Shown here in pieces: positions 1-10,306 of a stretch of DNA of 64,000 nt (the first letter of the stretch is position 1; each line of letters begins with the position of its first letter). The notes under the pieces are model-generated. The model ran no database searches. It was given only the letters and a program-made list of their open reading frames with translations, and was not told where the DNA came from. This stretch comes from an uncultured Phycicoccus sp. Lineage in GTDB: Bacteria > Actinomycetota > Actinomycetes > Actinomycetales > Dermatophilaceae. Position numbers and translations under genes: made by a program. The stretch lies in contig NZ_CANLZR010000005.1 in NCBI RefSeq assembly GCF_947495705.1, forward strand, positions 186,001-250,000. The letters are read 5' to 3'.

Positions 1-2
1 AC

Positions 3-713
3 GCCACGGGGTGGCCGGTGACCGACTGGGTCGAGGACAAGATGCTGCGCGACCAGGGCGCCGACTACTACGACAAGTGGGTCGCGCACGAGGTGCCGTT
101 CAACGCGCCCGAGTCCGTCGAGGTCTGGGATGCCGTGGGCACCGTCCTGCGCAACCCCGACTACGTGAACGGTGGCTTCGGCAACGTCCAGACCGTCGCC
201 TCCACGAGCTTCCAGGACGGCGGCCTGCCGATCCTCGACGGCTCGTGCTTCATGTACAAGATGGCCTCGTTCTACGCGGCGAACTGGCCCGAGGGCACGG
301 ACGTCTCGGAGAACGGCGACGTCTTCGCCTTCTACTTCCCGGCCAACGAGGGCTCGGAGGAGAAGCCGGTCCTGGTCGGCAGCGAGTTCATCGCCGCCTT
401 CGACGACCGTCCCGAGGTCCGCGCGTTCACCACGTACCTGGCCTCGGCCGAGTACGCGAACCTGCGGGCGAAGGAGGGCTTCGGCTTCGTCAGCGCCAAC
501 AAGAACCTCGACGTCGCCAACGTCGACTCGCCGATCAGCAAGCTGGCGGCCGAGCAGTTCCAGGACCCGAGCGCGCTCATCCGCTTCGACGGCGCGGACC
601 TCATGCCGGGGGCCGTCGGCTCCGGGTCGTTCTGGCGCGAGGCAACCGCCTGGATCGCCGAGGGCAAGGACACCAAGGCCGTGCTCGACTCGGTCGAGCA
701 GTCCTGGCCGTGA
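3..713 (+). CDS. Sugar ABC transporter substrate-binding protein, C-terminal part (5' truncated by window)
   Basis: Open frame from the window edge; extracellular solute-binding C-terminal pattern; followed by MalF/MalG-type permeases. Confidence 0.85.
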   Translation, partial: ATGWPVTDWVEDKMLRDQGADYYDKWVAHEVPFNAPESVEVWDAVGTVLRNPDYVNGGFGNVQTVASTSFQDGGLPILDGSCFMYKMASFYAANWPEGTDVSENGDVFAFYFPANEGSEEKPVLVGSEFIAAFDDRPEVRAFTTYLASAEYANLRAKEGFGFVSANKNLDVANVDSPISKLAAEQFQDPSALIRFDGADLMPGAVGSGSFWREATAWIAEGKDTKAVLDSVEQSWP

Positions 714-747
714 CAGCGGGCGCGTGATGCGCCACGGTTGAACCACA

Positions 748-790
748 CTCGGGGCCGGGACCCTCGTCACGCGAGAGTCCCGGCCCCGAG
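748..790 (+). terminator. Strong intercistronic hairpin between solute-binding protein and permease genes
   Basis: ctcggggccgggaccctc / gagagtcccggccccgag inverted repeat with short loop. Confidence 0.7.
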
Positions 791-826
791 GCCTCTACCC
801 GTCCTAGCCCAACGGAGGTGACTCCG

Positions 827-2011
827 ATGTCTGACACCCAGACCCCGGAGAAGGCCGACGCGTCCGCCTCGGATGCGACGGCCGGCAAGCACAAAAACCC
901 GGTCAGCTACGGCGCGCTGGCCGTCGGCTTCTTCATGATCCTCGTGTTCGCCGGGATCGTCGGCCTCGTCGCAGCCAGCTTCTTCGACGCCGTCCCCGAG
1001 ATCACCTGGCCGTCCTTCCTCGTCGAGTCCGACACGGCGGTCCGCAAGCTCGGCCTCATGGTCTTCGTGGTCCTGCTGTTCGTCGGGGTCATGGCGCTCC
1101 TGCTGTTCATGGTCGACAGCCGCAAGCGGGTCCCGAACTGGACGGTCGCCATCGCTTTCGTCGGTCCGGCTCTCGCGGCACTCCTCCTCGGCCTGATCTG
1201 GCCGGGCATCAGCACGCTCATCCAGTCCTTCTACGGCAGGTCCCCCTGGTACGACCCCGAGCGCTCCGAGTTCGTCGGCATGGCCAACTTCTCGACCCTG
1301 TTCACGACACCGGAGTTCCAGGTCGTCCTGCGCAACACGCTCATCTGGGTCATCCTCGTGCCGCTCGTCGCCGTCGGCCTCGGCCTCCTGTACGCCGTCC
1401 TCATCGACCGCACCCGCGGCGAGGCCATCTCCAAGGGCCTGATCTTCCTGCCGATGGCGATCTCCCTCGTCGGCGCGTCGATCATCTGGCGCTTCGTGTA
1501 CGAGTACCGCGCCCCCGCCCGACCTCAGATCGGCCTGCTGAACCAGCTGCTCGTGTGGCTGGGGCTGGAGCCATACCAGTTCATCCTCAACGTGCCGTGG
1601 AACACGACCTTCCTCATCGTCGTCATGGTCTGGATCCAGACCGGTTTCGCGATGACGATCATCTCGGCGGCGATCAAGGCCATCCCCGACGACATCGTCG
1701 AGGCCGCGCGGCTCGACGGCGTGAGCGGCCTGCGCATGTTCCGCTACGTCACCATCCCGAGCATCCGTCCCGCGCTGCTCGTCGTCTGGGTGACGATCAC
1801 CATGACCACGCTCAAGGTCTTCGACATCGTGCGGACCATGACGGGTGGCAACTTCCAGACCAGCGTGGTGGCGAACGAGTTCTACACCCAGAGCTTCCGA
1901 CAGTTCGACTTCGGCCTCGGCGCCGCGTTGGCCGTCCTGCTCTTCGTCATCGTCATCCCCGTGGTCGTCTACCAGGTACGCCAGCTGCGAATCTCGGAGG
2001 AGATCCGATGA
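827..2011 (+). CDS. Carbohydrate ABC transporter permease (MalF/UgpA-like)
   Basis: Multi-TM protein with EAARLDG inner-membrane loop motif; ggaggt SD just upstream of ATG 827. Confidence 0.9.
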   Translation: MSDTQTPEKADASASDATAGKHKNPVSYGALAVGFFMILVFAGIVGLVAASFFDAVPEITWPSFLVESDTAVRKLGLMVFVVLLFVGVMALLLFMVDSRKRVPNWTVAIAFVGPALAALLLGLIWPGISTLIQSFYGRSPWYDPERSEFVGMANFSTLFTTPEFQVVLRNTLIWVILVPLVAVGLGLLYAVLIDRTRGEAISKGLIFLPMAISLVGASIIWRFVYEYRAPARPQIGLLNQLLVWLGLEPYQFILNVPWNTTFLIVVMVWIQTGFAMTIISAAIKAIPDDIVEAARLDGVSGLRMFRYVTIPSIRPALLVVWVTITMTTLKVFDIVRTMTGGNFQTSVVANEFYTQSFRQFDFGLGAALAVLLFVIVIPVVVYQVRQLRISEEIR

Positions 2012-2952
2012 CCACCTCGAACCCGGGGATCCCCGTCGAACCGTCGGTCGAGCAGAAGCGGCCGTCAGGCCCCCGCAAGCTCACCAAGGCCGAGATCCGC
2101 GCCAGCGAGGCCAAGACGAGGCTCACCTCGCCCTGGGCCACGGGGATCGCGATCATCATGGCGATCCTGTGGACCATTCCGACGTTCGGTCTGCTCATCA
2201 CCTCGATCCGACCGCAGGCCTCGATCCAGCAGAGCGGTTGGTGGACCTGGTTCACCAACCCCGAGTTCACCCTGCAGAACTACGAGACGGTGCTCACCGG
2301 GAGCAGCACCGCGTTCGGCACGTACTTCGTCAACACCCTCGTCATCACGATCCCGGCGGTCGTCATCCCGATCACGATCGCGCTGCTCGCTGCGTACGCG
2401 TTCGCCTGGATCGAGTTCCGCGGCCGCGACCTGCTGTTCGTCGCGGTCTTCGCCCTCCAGATCGTCCCCCTGCAGGTCACGCTGATCCCGCTGCTGTCGA
2501 TCTACGTCGACGTGGGCCTCGCAGGGTCCTTCTGGACGGTCTGGCTGTCGCACTCGATCTTCGCGCTCCCGCTGGCGATCTTCATGTTCCACAACTTCAT
2601 GAAGGACATCCCCCGTTCGCTCGTCGAGGCGGCCAGGGTCGACGGCGCAGGTCACGTCCGGATCTTCTTCCGGGTGCTCCTGCCGCTGCTCGTCCCCGCG
2701 GTGGCCGCGTTCACGGTCTTCCAGTTCCTCTGGGTCTGGAACGACCTGCTCGTGGCGCTGACCTTCGCGGGTGGCACGCCGAACGTCGCGCCGCTGACTG
2801 TGCGGCTCGCCGAGCTCTCCGGATCCCGGGGCCAGGACTGGCACCTGCTCTCGGCCGGCGCCTTCGTGGCGCTCATCGTGCCGGTGCTCATCTTCCTGTT
2901 CGGTCAGCGCTACTTCGTGCGCGGGCTCCTGGCCGGCGGCGTCAAGGGCTGA
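2008..2952 (+). CDS. Carbohydrate ABC transporter permease (MalG/UgpE-like)
   Basis: ATGA overlap with previous CDS; EAARVDGAGHVRIFFRVLLPL motif. Confidence 0.9.
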   Translation: MTTSNPGIPVEPSVEQKRPSGPRKLTKAEIRASEAKTRLTSPWATGIAIIMAILWTIPTFGLLITSIRPQASIQQSGWWTWFTNPEFTLQNYETVLTGSSTAFGTYFVNTLVITIPAVVIPITIALLAAYAFAWIEFRGRDLLFVAVFALQIVPLQVTLIPLLSIYVDVGLAGSFWTVWLSHSIFALPLAIFMFHNFMKDIPRSLVEAARVDGAGHVRIFFRVLLPLLVPAVAAFTVFQFLWVWNDLLVALTFAGGTPNVAPLTVRLAELSGSRGQDWHLLSAGAFVALIVPVLIFLFGQRYFVRGLLAGGVKG

Positions 2953-2990
2953 GTGGGCCCGCGGGCCCTCGGCCGTGAGGTCGCGCGGCG

Positions 2991-4007
2991 ATGAGCACGA
3001 TCACGGACGTGGCGCGGGTGGCCGGGGTGTCGGTCGCCACGGTCTCCCGCGCCCTGCGCGGGCTGGACCGGGTCTCCCCGGCCACCCGCCGCCGCGTCCT
3101 CGAGGTCGCCGAGGAGCTCCACTACGTGGCGTCCCCGACGGCGACGTCCCTCGCCTCCGGGCGGACCAGGGTCGTCGCCGTCGTCGCTCCGTTCCTCACC
3201 CGGTGGTTCTTCGCGACCCTCGTCAGCGCCATCGAGAAGGAGCTGCGGGTGCACGGCCACCATGTCATCCTCTTCGATCTCGAGGACGACACGTACGACC
3301 AGCGCCTCCCGCTGACGCAGAACATGCTGTGGAAGCGGGTCGACGGGGTCATCTCGCTCAACGTCCCGATGACCCCCGACGAGGTCGAGCTCGTCGACCG
3401 GCTCGGCCTGCCGCTCGTCTCGATCGGGTCCGCGGTCCCCGGGCGGCCCTGCGTACGGATCGACGACCGCGCGACGATGCGCACCGCCGTCGAGCACCTC
3501 ATCGGGCTCGGACACCGCCGGATCGGGTACGTCGGCGACGTCCCCGCCAACGCCGCGCACACCCAGACGCCCCAGGACCGGCTCACCGCGTTCCGGGACA
3601 CGATGCAGCAGGCGGGCCTGCCGCTGGTGGAGGAGTGGATCCTCGGGTCGGACTGGACCGCCCGGGCCGCGGCTGCCGACAGCAGAACCCTCCTGGCGAG
3701 CGCTGACCGACCGACCGCGATCGTCGCCGCCTCCGACGAGATGGCGATCGGGGTCCGCGAGGCCGCGAGGCGCCTCGACATCGACGTGCCGGGCCGGCTG
3801 TCGGTCATCGGGATCGACGACCACGTCCTCTCCGAGGTCCTCGGTCTGTCGACCGTGCGTCAGGACGTTGCTGCTCAGGGCCGGGCCGCTGCCGACCTCC
3901 TCCTGCGCGCGCTCGTCGGAGACGAGGACGGAGTGGCCGAGGACGACATCGTCATCCCCACGGTCCTGGTCCCCCGCGAGTCCACGGGGCCGGCCCCCGT
4001 CAGTTGA
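2991..4007 (+). CDS. LacI-family transcriptional regulator
   Basis: N-terminal HTH ITDVARVAGVSVATVSRALRG plus periplasmic-binding-like domain. Confidence 0.95.
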   Translation: MSTITDVARVAGVSVATVSRALRGLDRVSPATRRRVLEVAEELHYVASPTATSLASGRTRVVAVVAPFLTRWFFATLVSAIEKELRVHGHHVILFDLEDDTYDQRLPLTQNMLWKRVDGVISLNVPMTPDEVELVDRLGLPLVSIGSAVPGRPCVRIDDRATMRTAVEHLIGLGHRRIGYVGDVPANAAHTQTPQDRLTAFRDTMQQAGLPLVEEWILGSDWTARAAAADSRTLLASADRPTAIVAASDEMAIGVREAARRLDIDVPGRLSVIGIDDHVLSEVLGLSTVRQDVAAQGRAAADLLLRALVGDEDGVAEDDIVIPTVLVPRESTGPAPVS

Positions 4008-5445
4008 CCGCGCCGCCGCCGGAGAGGTCCTCCGGCTCGCGCAGGTAGGTCCGCTTCGCGCGCACGGCACGGTTCGCGAACCAGGTCAGTACCCACAGCA
4101 CGACGCCGATGGCCAGCAGCCAGCCCGCGATGACGTACTGGACCGGGTCGCGCCCGGTCACCGGCAGGGTGAAGAAGAAGCAGACGGCCGCGCCGAGCAC
4201 CGGCAGCGGTGTCGGGGTGCGGAAGTGGGCGCGGTCGATGGGGTCACGGCGTAGCACGAGGACGGCGATGTTGACGACCGTGAACACCCCGAGCAGCAGC
4301 AGGGCCGTCGTCCCGCCGAGTGCCGCGACCGCGCTGCCCTCGCTCGTCGTGACGAGGGTGATGAGCCCGAGCGCGACGACCGTCGTGAACCCGATCGCGA
4401 CCATCGGGGTCCCACGGCCCCGATGCACCCGGCCGAGCACCGGGGGCAGCACGTCCTGGCGGGCCATGCCGTAGATGAGCCGGCTCGCCATGAGCATGTT
4501 GATGAGCGCGGAGTTGGCGACGGCGAACATCGCGATGAACGGCATGATCGCGGCGATCGGGACGCCCGGCGCGCCGACCGAGACGACCTTGGTGAGGGGG
4601 GTGTCGCCCTCCCCCAGCTCCCCGACCGGCACGAGCGCGACGGCGACGACGGCCACGAGGACGTAGATGACGCCGGTGATGCTGATCCCCGTGATCATGA
4701 TCCGCGGGAAGGTGCGCACCGGGTCCTTGGTCTCCTCGGCCATGTTGACGGCGTCCTCGAAGCCGACCATCGCGAAGAAGGCGAGCGAGGTGGCCGCCGT
4801 GACCGCGAGGAAGACGTTCTTCTCGCCCGAGGTGTCGAAGAGCACGGCCCGCGAGAAGTCCGCCTTCCCGCCCGTCGCCGCGTACACCCCGACGAGGAGA
4901 ACGAGGAGGAGGCCCGACAGCTCGACGCAGGTGAGGACGACGTTGACCCGGACGCTCTCGCCGACGCCCCGGAGGTTCACGGCCGCCACGAGGAGCATGA
5001 ACCCGACCGCGATGGCCAGCACGAGCCCGGCGCGGTCGGGGTCGCCCCCGACGCCCTCGACGAGGTTGGCGGCGAACGCCCGGCTCGCCGTGGAGGCCGA
5101 GGTGAGGCCGGAGGACATCACGGTGAAGGCGACGAGGAAGGTGACGAAGTGGATGCCGAAGGCCCGGTGCGTGTAGAGCGCCGCGCCGGCCGCTTTCGGG
5201 TACTTCGTGACGAGCTCGAGGTAGGAGAAGGCGGTGACCATGGCGATCGCGAACGCGACGAGGAAGGGCGCCCACGCCGCCCCGCCGACCTCGGCCGCCA
5301 CCTGGCCGGTGAGGGCGTAGACGCCCGTGCCGAGGATGTCGCCGACGATGAACAGCAGGAGCAGCTTGGGCCCGATGGCGCGCTTCAGCTCGGTGCGCTC
5401 CTCCCCCGCGACCGCACCGCCGGGTGCCTCGTCCCGCGCCCCCAT
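4000..5445 (-). CDS. APC-family amino acid permease
   Basis: About 12 hydrophobic segments, GDILGTGVYALTG motif; start 5445 (GGGAG upstream) preferred over 5490, which overlaps the next gene. Confidence 0.9.
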   Translation of the reverse strand: MGARDEAPGGAVAGEERTELKRAIGPKLLLLFIVGDILGTGVYALTGQVAAEVGGAAWAPFLVAFAIAMVTAFSYLELVTKYPKAAGAALYTHRAFGIHFVTFLVAFTVMSSGLTSASTASRAFAANLVEGVGGDPDRAGLVLAIAVGFMLLVAAVNLRGVGESVRVNVVLTCVELSGLLLVLLVGVYAATGGKADFSRAVLFDTSGEKNVFLAVTAATSLAFFAMVGFEDAVNMAEETKDPVRTFPRIMITGISITGVIYVLVAVVAVALVPVGELGEGDTPLTKVVSVGAPGVPIAAIMPFIAMFAVANSALINMLMASRLIYGMARQDVLPPVLGRVHRGRGTPMVAIGFTTVVALGLITLVTTSEGSAVAALGGTTALLLLGVFTVVNIAVLVLRRDPIDRAHFRTPTPLPVLGAAVCFFFTLPVTGRDPVQYVIAGWLLAIGVVLWVLTWFANRAVRAKRTYLREPEDLSGGGAVN

Positions 5446-5470
5446 GCCCACTCCCGCCGTCCGGACGCCC

Positions 5471-7594
5471 TCAGGCGTCGATGCGCTCACGGTCGAGTGC
5501 GCCGGCGCTCTCGATGATGAAGTCCTTGCGCGGGCCGACCTCGCCGCCCATGAGGAGCTCGAAGACCTTGCCCGCGGTCTCGATGTCGCCGAGGGTGACC
5601 TTGCGCAGGGTGCGGTGCTGGGGGTCCATCGTCGTCTCCGCGAGCTGGTCGGCGTCCATCTCGCCGAGACCCTTGTACCGCTGCATCGGCTTGGTCTTCT
5701 TGCCGCGCTTGGTCAGGCCCGACATCGTCCGCCGCATCTCGGCCTCGGAGTAGGTGTAGATGACCTCGTTGGCCTTGCTGCCCGGGTTGACCACCTCGAT
5801 GCGGTGCAGCGGCGGGACCGCGGCGTACACCCGCCCCGCCTCGACGAGGGGTCGCATGTAGCGGAAGAAGAGGGTGAGCAGCAGGGTGCGGATGTGGGCG
5901 CCGTCGACGTCGGCGTCGGTCATGATGATGATCTTGCCGTAGCGCGCGGAGTCGAGGTCGAAGGTGCGGCCCGAGCCGGCGCCGATGACCTGGATGATCG
6001 CGGCGCACTCGGCGTTGCCGAGCATGTCGGTGACCGAGGCCTTCTGGACGTTGAGGATCTTGCCGCGGATGGGCAGCAGGGCCTGGTGGTCGCTGCTGCG
6101 CGCCAGCTTGGCGGTGCCGAGCGCGCTGTCGCCCTCGACGATGAACAGCTCGGTGCGCTCGGGGTCGCTGCTGCGGCAGTCGGCCAGCTTGGCCGGCAGG
6201 CTCGAGGACTCCAGGGCGGTCTTGCGGCGCTGGGTCTCCTTGTGGAGCCGGGCGCTGATCCGCGACTTCATCTCGGAGACGACCTTCTCGAGCACCGTTG
6301 CCGCCTGCTGCTTGTAGGGCCGCTTCGTCGAGGTGAGCAGGCTCGTCAGCTCGGTCTCGACGACCTTGGCGACGATGGCGCGCACGGCGTTGGTGCCGAG
6401 GACCTCCTTGGTCTGGCCCTCGAACTGCGGCTCCGCGAGGCGGACCGTGACGACCGCGGTGAGCCCGGCGAGGGCGTCGTCCTTCTCGACCTTGTCGTTG
6501 CCGGCCTTGAGCTTGCGCGAGTTGGCCGCCACCTGGCCCCGCAGCACCTTGAGCAGGGCCTGCTCGAACCCCGCCAGGTGGGTGCCCCCCTTGGGGGTGG
6601 CGATGATGTTCGTGAAGGACCGGACGGTCGTGTCGTAGCCCGTCCCCCAGCGGACGGCGATGTCGACCCCGCACTCGCGCTCGACCTCGGTGGGCGTCAT
6701 GTGGCCGCGGCCGTCGAGGACCGGGACGGTCTCGGTGAACGTGCCGCTGCCCTGGAGCCGCCACACGTCGGTGACGCCGGTGTCGGGCGCGAGGAACTCA
6801 CAGAACTCCGAGATGCCTCCGTCGTGGACGAAGACCTCCTCGACCGGCTCGTCGCCGCGCTCGTCGCGCACGACGATGGTGAGGCCGGGGACGAGGAAGG
6901 AGGTCTGCCGGGCCCGCGCGAGGAGCCCGTCGAGGTCGAACTCGGCGTCCTTGAGGAAGATCTGCCGGTCTGCCCAGTACCGCACCCGGGTGCCGGTGAC
7001 CCCGCGCTTGGCCGTGCCGATGACCTCGAGCGCGCTGGTCTTGATGTAGGGCGTGAACTCGTGGTCGGGGTCCTTGCGCCCCTGCGCCCCGGCCACGTCC
7101 GAGAAGCTGCCGGGCTCACCGCGGCGGAAGCTCATCGCGTACGTCTTGCCGCCGCGGTCGACCTCGACGTCGAGCCGCGAGGACAGCGCGTTGACGACGG
7201 ACGCGCCGACGCCGTGCAGCCCGCCCGAGGCGGTGTACGAGCCGCCGCCGAACTTGCCGCCGGCGTGGAGGCGGGTGTACACGAGCTCGACGCCGGTGAG
7301 CCCGGTGCGCGGCTCGATGTCGACGGGGACGCCGCGGCCGTTGTCGCGGACCTCGACCGAGCCGTCACCGAGGAGCAGCACCTCGATGTGGTCGCAGTGG
7401 CCGCCGAGGGCCTCGTCGACGGAGTTGTCGATGATCTCCCAGAGGCAGTGCATGAGACCGCGGGAGTCGGTGGAGCCGATGTACATGCCCGGGCGCTTGC
7501 GGACCGCCTCGAGGCCCTCGAGGACCTGGAGGTGGTGGGCGGTGTACTCGGACGCGGACTTGCTGGTGGCGGTCTTCTTCGCTGCGGTCGGCAC
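5471..7594 (-). CDS. DNA topoisomerase type IIA subunit B (ParE/GyrB-like)
   Basis: GHKL ATPase (LEAVRKRPGMYIGST, IIDNSVDEALGGHC) and Toprim (EGDSALGTAK) motifs; GTG start 7594. Confidence 0.93.
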   Translation of the reverse strand: MPTAAKKTATSKSASEYTAHHLQVLEGLEAVRKRPGMYIGSTDSRGLMHCLWEIIDNSVDEALGGHCDHIEVLLLGDGSVEVRDNGRGVPVDIEPRTGLTGVELVYTRLHAGGKFGGGSYTASGGLHGVGASVVNALSSRLDVEVDRGGKTYAMSFRRGEPGSFSDVAGAQGRKDPDHEFTPYIKTSALEVIGTAKRGVTGTRVRYWADRQIFLKDAEFDLDGLLARARQTSFLVPGLTIVVRDERGDEPVEEVFVHDGGISEFCEFLAPDTGVTDVWRLQGSGTFTETVPVLDGRGHMTPTEVERECGVDIAVRWGTGYDTTVRSFTNIIATPKGGTHLAGFEQALLKVLRGQVAANSRKLKAGNDKVEKDDALAGLTAVVTVRLAEPQFEGQTKEVLGTNAVRAIVAKVVETELTSLLTSTKRPYKQQAATVLEKVVSEMKSRISARLHKETQRRKTALESSSLPAKLADCRSSDPERTELFIVEGDSALGTAKLARSSDHQALLPIRGKILNVQKASVTDMLGNAECAAIIQVIGAGSGRTFDLDSARYGKIIIMTDADVDGAHIRTLLLTLFFRYMRPLVEAGRVYAAVPPLHRIEVVNPGSKANEVIYTYSEAEMRRTMSGLTKRGKKTKPMQRYKGLGEMDADQLAETTMDPQHRTLRKVTLGDIETAGKVFELLMGGEVGPRKDFIIESAGALDRERIDA

Positions 7595-7829
7595 GTCCTG
7601 CAATCTAACCCCCGGCACCGACGCGGCCGCACCGGCACACCGCCGGTGGCCCGATCGGTGCGGGGCCCTCGGGTGAAAGGTCACGATCTCGACACCAGGC
7701 AGCCGGTTGGGAGCCCCCTGCGACCCGGGAAGCATCCGGCGTGCTTGACTGTTGCACAGGTCGCCGATCCGTTCGGGTCGGTGGCCACGAACAACCAGCA
7801 GGAACCCCGAGCGAGCCGAGGAGGCCGAC

Positions 7830-8048
7830 GTGAACGCCGCACTGGCACCCGCCCTGACCACCGCGGACCGTTGTGACCGCTGCGGTGCCCAGGCCTACGT
7901 GCGGGCGCGCCTGCACGCGGGCGGGGAACTGCTGTTCTGCGCACACCACGGTCGTGAGCACGTCCCCGCGCTCGCCGACAAGGCCGAGATCCACGACGAG
8001 AGCGACCGGCTCACCGAGCCCTCGCTCCCCCTCACCGCCGACGACTGA
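7830..8048 (+). CDS. Small zinc-finger-like protein (DUF7455-like)
   Basis: 72 aa, CDRCGAQAYVRARL...LLFCAHHGREH. Confidence 0.75.
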   Translation: MNAALAPALTTADRCDRCGAQAYVRARLHAGGELLFCAHHGREHVPALADKAEIHDESDRLTEPSLPLTADD

Positions 8049-8055
8049 GCCTGGC

Positions 8056-8550
8056 GTGGACGCCCTCGCGGGCGACGTGTGGCTGATCCTGCCGCCACTG
8101 CTGATCCTCGTCGGCATCGTCGGCATCGTTGTCCCGGTGCTGCCCGGGATGCTCCTGGTCATGGCGGGGATGCTCGTCTGGGCGCTGGCCGAGCAGAGCA
8201 CGACCGGCTGGGTGCTGTTCGGGCTCAGCGTTCTCGTCGCGGGCGCCGGCTGGGTGCTGCAGTACCTCGTCCCGGGGCGCCGCCTCAAGGAGCAGGGCGT
8301 CCGCACCTCGACCCTCGTCCTGGCCGTGCTGCTCGCCGTCGTCGGCTTCTTCGTCATCCCCGTCGTCGGGGCCGTCGTCGGCTTCGTCCTGGGGATCTGG
8401 CTCGTCGAGACCGGTCGCGGCTCCGCGCGGGACGAGGCTTGGACCCGGACGCGGCACGCGGTCGTCGCGATCGCGCAGAGCATCGGGATCGAGCTGACGG
8501 CGGCCCTCGGCGTCGTCGCCCTCTACGTCGTGGGGCTGCTCGTCACCTAG
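8056..8550 (+). CDS. DUF456-like membrane protein
   Basis: Hydrophobic, VGIVGIVVPVLPGMLL and VGFFVIPVVGAVVGFVLG motifs. Confidence 0.75.
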   Translation: MDALAGDVWLILPPLLILVGIVGIVVPVLPGMLLVMAGMLVWALAEQSTTGWVLFGLSVLVAGAGWVLQYLVPGRRLKEQGVRTSTLVLAVLLAVVGFFVIPVVGAVVGFVLGIWLVETGRGSARDEAWTRTRHAVVAIAQSIGIELTAALGVVALYVVGLLVT

Positions 8551-8565
8551 TGCGGAGCGGGCCGG

Positions 8566-8970
8566 TCACCATTTGTTCTCGCGGCGCTCCCAGCGCTCGT
8601 CGAGCCGGTCGATGATCGAGGTGCCCTTGCGCCGGCCGCCGCTCTTGCCGCCACCCTTGCCGCTGCGCTGGTCGACGCCGCCGCCCTCACCGACGACCCC
8701 GAGCTTGGCCTTGCGCGGGGGCGTCGCGGCGTAGACCGCCGAGGCGACCATGACGGCGAAGCCGGCCGCACCGACCCACATCGTGGTGTTGACGCCGACG
8801 AGCACGAGCCCGAGACCTGCGAGCACCCCGATGACACCGACGACCCACCGTCGACGCTGGAGCGCGCCGAGGCCCCGGCTCTGCATCTGCGAGGCGAACT
8901 TCGGGTCCTCGGCAGCGAGAGCCTGCTCCATCTGTTCGAGCATCTTCTGCTCGTGGTCTGAGAGGGGCAC
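8566..8970 (-). CDS. DUF3040 domain protein
   Basis: MPLSDHEQKMLEQMEQALAAEDPKFA signature plus two TM segments. Confidence 0.88.
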   Translation of the reverse strand: MPLSDHEQKMLEQMEQALAAEDPKFASQMQSRGLGALQRRRWVVGVIGVLAGLGLVLVGVNTTMWVGAAGFAVMVASAVYAATPPRKAKLGVVGEGGGVDQRSGKGGGKSGGRRKGTSIIDRLDERWERRENKW

Positions 8971-9031
8971 GGAACCTCCCGTGGTCGGCCCGGGACGCCC
9001 GACGGACGTCCCCGATGTCGCTCCTACCCCC

Positions 9032-10288
9032 TCAGGATAAATCCCGAGGTCGCTGTGCGGTAGTCGATGGCGAAGGTTGGATGAGAGATGCCGGTCTCAC
9101 CACCCCGGTCCCGAAGCGGGCCCGGGCCCGGTCGACGGCCCGATCGGCGTCCCGCCAGCCGTGTTCGGGCTCCCCGATGACCCCCTGGATCGGGGCCTCG
9201 TGGGCGGGCGTCAGTCCCGACATGCGGACCCCGACGAGACGGATCCGGGCCCGCTGGAGGCCGAGGGCGTCGAAGAGCCCCACGGCGGCCTCGTGGATCG
9301 CCCGTCCGCTGTCGGTGGGCTCGCGCAGCGTCCGGGCGCGGGTGATCGTCGTGAAGTCACTGAACCTCACCTTGAGGGTCATGGTGCGGCCGGTCGTCCC
9401 CGCGGCGCGCATCCGGGCGGCCGTCCGCTCGCTGAGCGCCAGGAGGTGGCGCCGGATCAGGACGGCGTCGTCGAGGTCGGCCTCGAAGGTCTCGTCGCTG
9501 CCGACGCTCTTCTCGCGCTGCTCCCGCTCGACGGTGCGGGGGTCCCGGCCCCAGGCGAGCTCGTGCAGGTGCTGCCCGGTGGCGGCGCCGAGCGCCCGGA
9601 CGAGCGTGGTGAGCGGGGTGTGGGCGATGTCGGCGACGGTCCGCAGGCCGAGCCGGACCAGCGCCTCCTCCGTCTTGTCGCCCACCCCCCAGAGCGCGGC
9701 GACGGGCAGCTGCTGGACGAACGGGACGACCTCGTCGCGGGGGACGACGACCATGCCGTCGGGTTTGGCGAGGTTCGAGGCGAGCTTGGCGACGAACTTG
9801 CTCGGGGCGACGCCGACCGAGCACGTGATCCCCTGCTCGTCGTGGACGGCGTCGCGGATCTGCCGGCCGATCGTGGCGGGGCTGCCGAGCCGGCGCAGCG
9901 CCCCGGAGACGTCGAGGAACGCCTCGTCGAGCGAGAGCGGCTCGACGACGGGCGTCACCGACCGGAACGTCTCCATGACCCCCGCGGAGATCGTCGCGTA
10001 CAGGTCGTGGTCGGGCGGGAGCACCGTCGCCTGGGGGCACAGGCGCCGGGCCCGGCCCATCGGCATCGCCGACGCCACCCCGAAGCGGCGCGCCTCGTAG
10101 GTCGCGGACAGGACGACGCCGCGGTGGCCCCCGCCGATGATGACCGGTGTCCCGACCAGCTCGGGGTGGCGCAGCAGCGTGGCGGACGCGTAGAAGGCGT
10201 CCATGTCGACGTGCAGGACGGTGCAGCCGGTGTCGTCGAGCGGGGCGGAGCCGACCCGCTCGGGGAGGGCGAACTGGCGGCGGCTCAT
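9032..10288 (-). CDS. dinB: DNA polymerase IV (Y-family)
   Basis: VLHVDMDAFYAS and SLDEAFLDVSG catalytic motifs. Confidence 0.93.
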   Translation of the reverse strand: MSRRQFALPERVGSAPLDDTGCTVLHVDMDAFYASATLLRHPELVGTPVIIGGGHRGVVLSATYEARRFGVASAMPMGRARRLCPQATVLPPDHDLYATISAGVMETFRSVTPVVEPLSLDEAFLDVSGALRRLGSPATIGRQIRDAVHDEQGITCSVGVAPSKFVAKLASNLAKPDGMVVVPRDEVVPFVQQLPVAALWGVGDKTEEALVRLGLRTVADIAHTPLTTLVRALGAATGQHLHELAWGRDPRTVEREQREKSVGSDETFEADLDDAVLIRRHLLALSERTAARMRAAGTTGRTMTLKVRFSDFTTITRARTLREPTDSGRAIHEAAVGLFDALGLQRARIRLVGVRMSGLTPAHEAPIQGVIGEPEHGWRDADRAVDRARARFGTGVVRPASLIQPSPSTTAQRPRDLS

Positions 10289-10306
10289 CGGGCGCTCCCC
10301 CGGCGG

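Noticed and set aside
5327-7876. 849-aa plus-strand ORF opposite the topoisomerase gene
   Set aside because: Antisense shadow of a clearly conserved GyrB/ParE-type protein.
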